Assembly: GCA_010093485.1 (NCBI GenBank)
Contig: MU001498.1
Span: 1,977,843 to 2,013,694 of the forward strand
From: Karstenula rhodostoma CBS 690.94
Lineage: Eukaryota; Ascomycota; Dothideomycetes; Pleosporales; Didymosphaeriaceae
DNA length: 35,852 nt
Direction: 5' to 3'
Made by a program: the position numbers and the translations under genes. The notes under the pieces are model-generated. The model ran no database searches, was not told the DNA's origin, and saw only the letters and a list, made by a program, of their open reading frames with translations. Positions 34,640-35,852 of the stretch are shown in pieces. The first letter of the stretch is position 1, and the number at the start of each line of letters is the position of its first letter.

Positions 34640-35423
34640 CTCTACTAACTAACCTATAAGGGAGACTTATAATTACTAATAGTAGAATAATACCTGTACT
34701 ATTATTAGTATAATTTATAAAGTATAAGAGGCTTCCCTTTTTAATAGTATATACTACCTATCTCTTTTAAATAACTAGATAGAGTTTAGCGTTCCTAGGG
34801 ATATAATAGAGGATTAAGAAGCAGCCTTTTACACTACTAAACTCTAGTCTAGCTAATTAGGGGCGTTTATAGTCTTAATACCCCTAGACCTACCTATATA
34901 GATATGGCGCCGAGCTATACTATCTATAGAGAAAAAGTATAGTATCGCTTTACTCTTTAATAATATAGATATTAAAGCTGACTAGGACGAGTTTATTTAC
35001 CTCTATAATTGCGAGGAAGATAGTCTTAAATAGGTAATATTATAAAAGGAGTATAATAAGCGCGTTATAGATATTATAGTAAATATAGTTTAAGCAGCCA
35101 AGGATATATACCTTACCAATCTAGTAAACTAGTTCGCGTGGTTAGAATTAGGTAATCTAGATAAGGAGTGGATATAGGCGCTTAAGGAATATATACTTAA
35201 AGAGGAAGAAAGGAAGTAGCTATCTAGATATTCTAGTAATCTACTATTTATAATAAATAAGCTTGGTAACCACCCTTATAATAACACTAGTAATAACTTT
35301 AATATATATAAGTATTTTAGAGCGTATACTATAGAGGACCTAGACACCTTTATAGGCGATAGGTAGGCTAGGTATAGCTAGAGGGGTTACTGTAAACTTT
35401 CCTATAAACCCCCTACCTAACCC
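34640..35423 (+). pseudogene. Unidentified telomere-proximal relic of about 260 residues
   Basis: One frame runs from about 34650 to TAA near 35420 with only RIP-type internal stops. Readable parts include ALLFNNIDIKADQDEFIYLY, EYNKRVIDIIVNIVQAAKDI and WIQALKEYILKEEERKQL, a mostly helical, charged protein without signal peptide or membrane segment. The start codon is not recognisable. Its last codons run into a copy of the palindromic module (35383-35414), so the true 3' end may be an intron followed by a short exon. This is the last gene-like sequence before the telomere. I do not recognise the family. Confidence 0.55.
35383..35414 (+). repeat. Palindromic module nearest the telomere
   Basis: GGGgTTA (35383-35389) can pair with TAAaCCC around the centre gtaaactttcc. 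Possible splice signals flank it (gtatag at 35372, cctaaccctaag at 35416-35427), but the branch-to-acceptor distance is very short and the intron is unproven. Confidence 0.55.
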
Positions 35424-35451
35424 TAAGTATAATATAATAATATAATATATA

Positions 35452-35564
35452 GTATTAGTATTTAGTATATAGATGGTATTAGCGTTTAGAGTGTAGATAG
35501 TATTAGTATTTAGAGTATAAATAGGTATAGTTAATATATAGTATTGGCGTTTAGATTATAAATT
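35452..35564 (+). repeat. 24-bp minisatellite near the telomere
   Basis: Units starting at 35452, 35476, 35500 and 35541 follow the pattern gtattagtatttagagtata plus gatg/gata/aata, with a degenerate 17-bp remnant between the third and fourth. Differences are almost all transitions (agtattt against agcgttt). It lies between the last gene relic and the telomere junction. Confidence 0.8.
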
Positions 35565-35654
35565 AGTAGGGGGTAATTATCCTGGTAGAAGTAGAGAAGA
35601 TCGTGTACGGGTATTAGATAGTATAAACCTATTAATTACGTTCTATATTGTTAT

Positions 35655-35757
35655 AATACCCCGTGTAGCTCGAAGCAGTCACTGGTAAGGGGATGTAGGG
35701 CGCGAGGGTCGCCGGAGGTGACCCGCAGCGCCCGTGGACCCACCGGCGGGATATCCC
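35655..35757. other. RIP-free GC-rich telomere junction with hairpins
   Basis: Abrupt change from AT-rich RIP DNA to about 100 bp with abundant CA, TG and CG. It holds an imperfect 36-base hairpin at 35698-35733 (arms gggcgc/gcgccc and gggtcgcc/ggtgaccc around ggag), then cccaccggcggg and the perfect palindrome gggatatccc (35748-35757) directly against the telomere repeats. No frame or RNA gene is recognised. It may be a unique telomere-adjacent sequence that escaped RIP or one added after RIP. Confidence 0.8.
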
Positions 35758-35852
35758 AGGGTTAGGGTTAGGGTTAGGGTTAGGGTTAGGGTTAGGGTTA
35801 GGGTTAGGGTTAGGGTTAGGGTTAGGGTTAGGGTTAGGGTTAGGGTTAGGGT
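35758..35852 (+). repeat. Telomere, (TTAGGG)n
   Basis: About 15 uninterrupted TTAGGG repeats reach the right end of the window in the G-rich 5'-3' orientation expected for a right chromosome end. The repeats show no variant units. Confidence 0.99.

Noticed and set aside
35416..35427. Interstitial telomere repeat (cctaaccctaag)
   Set aside because: Only about two degenerate units, overlapping a putative branch site of the module; too short to support a former chromosome end.
1..35654. A genetic code in which TAA/TAG mean glutamine
   Set aside because: Many relic frames read well with TAG/TAA as Gln, but catalytic Gly, Asp, Glu, His and Cys codons are also lost by G to A or C to T changes, and the two LTRs differ only by transitions. 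RIP explains all of this; a code change does not.
1..35654. A naturally AT-rich genome such as a mitochondrial or protist chromosome
   Set aside because: The bias is dinucleotide-specific (CA and TG missing, CG retained, TA in excess) and stops sharply at the GC-rich telomere junction, so it is mutational and regional.
1..35852. tRNA, rRNA or other RNA genes
   Set aside because: I looked for conserved tRNA arm sequences and rRNA stretches and saw none; RIP would also have obscured older copies.

Overview
The window is the end of a chromosome from a filamentous ascomycete (Pezizomycotina). It finishes in a (TTAGGG)n telomere at the right edge (about 35759-35852). Almost all of the rest carries the signature of repeat-induced point mutation (RIP). 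CpA and TpG are nearly absent in places (one of each in bases 1-240), TA is in great excess, and old coding frames survive as long translations broken only by TAA/TAG where CAA/CAG/TGG are expected. The two LTRs of the one complete retrotransposon differ at 13 of 206 positions, every one a transition. Introner-like modules in the right-hand part would fit a Dothideomycete, but I cannot name the species. I see no intact protein-coding gene; every gene entry is a relic.

Layout, left to right. Bases 1-2760 are RIP-eroded DNA with an unidentified minus-strand frame (about 650-2230). Bases 2761 to about 7700 are a plus-strand telomere-linked RecQ helicase (TLH) relic, followed by a separate unidentified frame. 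Bases 8915-17395 are a pair of inverted arrays of ~50-bp units, with a complete Ty1/Copia retrotransposon (9278-16482, 206-bp LTRs, target duplication AGACT) inserted between them. Bases 17640-21009 are a minus-strand SNF2-type helicase/ATPase relic in a single frame; a 22-bp minisatellite (21035-21426) lies just before its ATG. Bases 21560-22672 are an unidentified minus-strand frame, cut by an assembly gap (22673-23502). Bases 23503 to about 28430 are a second plus-strand TLH RecQ relic with zinc-finger-like N-terminal remains. Bases 28640-34135 are a second, different SNF2-family relic with introns. Bases 34640-35423 are a small unidentified frame. The end holds a 24-bp minisatellite, a RIP-free GC-rich junction of about 100 bp with a strong hairpin, and the telomere.

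Together this is a subtelomeric helicase island: two RecQ and two unlike SNF2 ATPase relics on one arm, invaded by a Copia element and silenced by RIP. The most unusual signal is a short palindromic module (core AAACTTTCCTATAAACCCC with a mirror-image left arm). It occurs about twelve times at 21.4-35.4 kb, and three copies sit inside introns of the right-hand SNF2 relic. One of those introns (31944-32013, 70 bp) is required to restore the reading frame, which ties the repeat to real spliceosomal introns.
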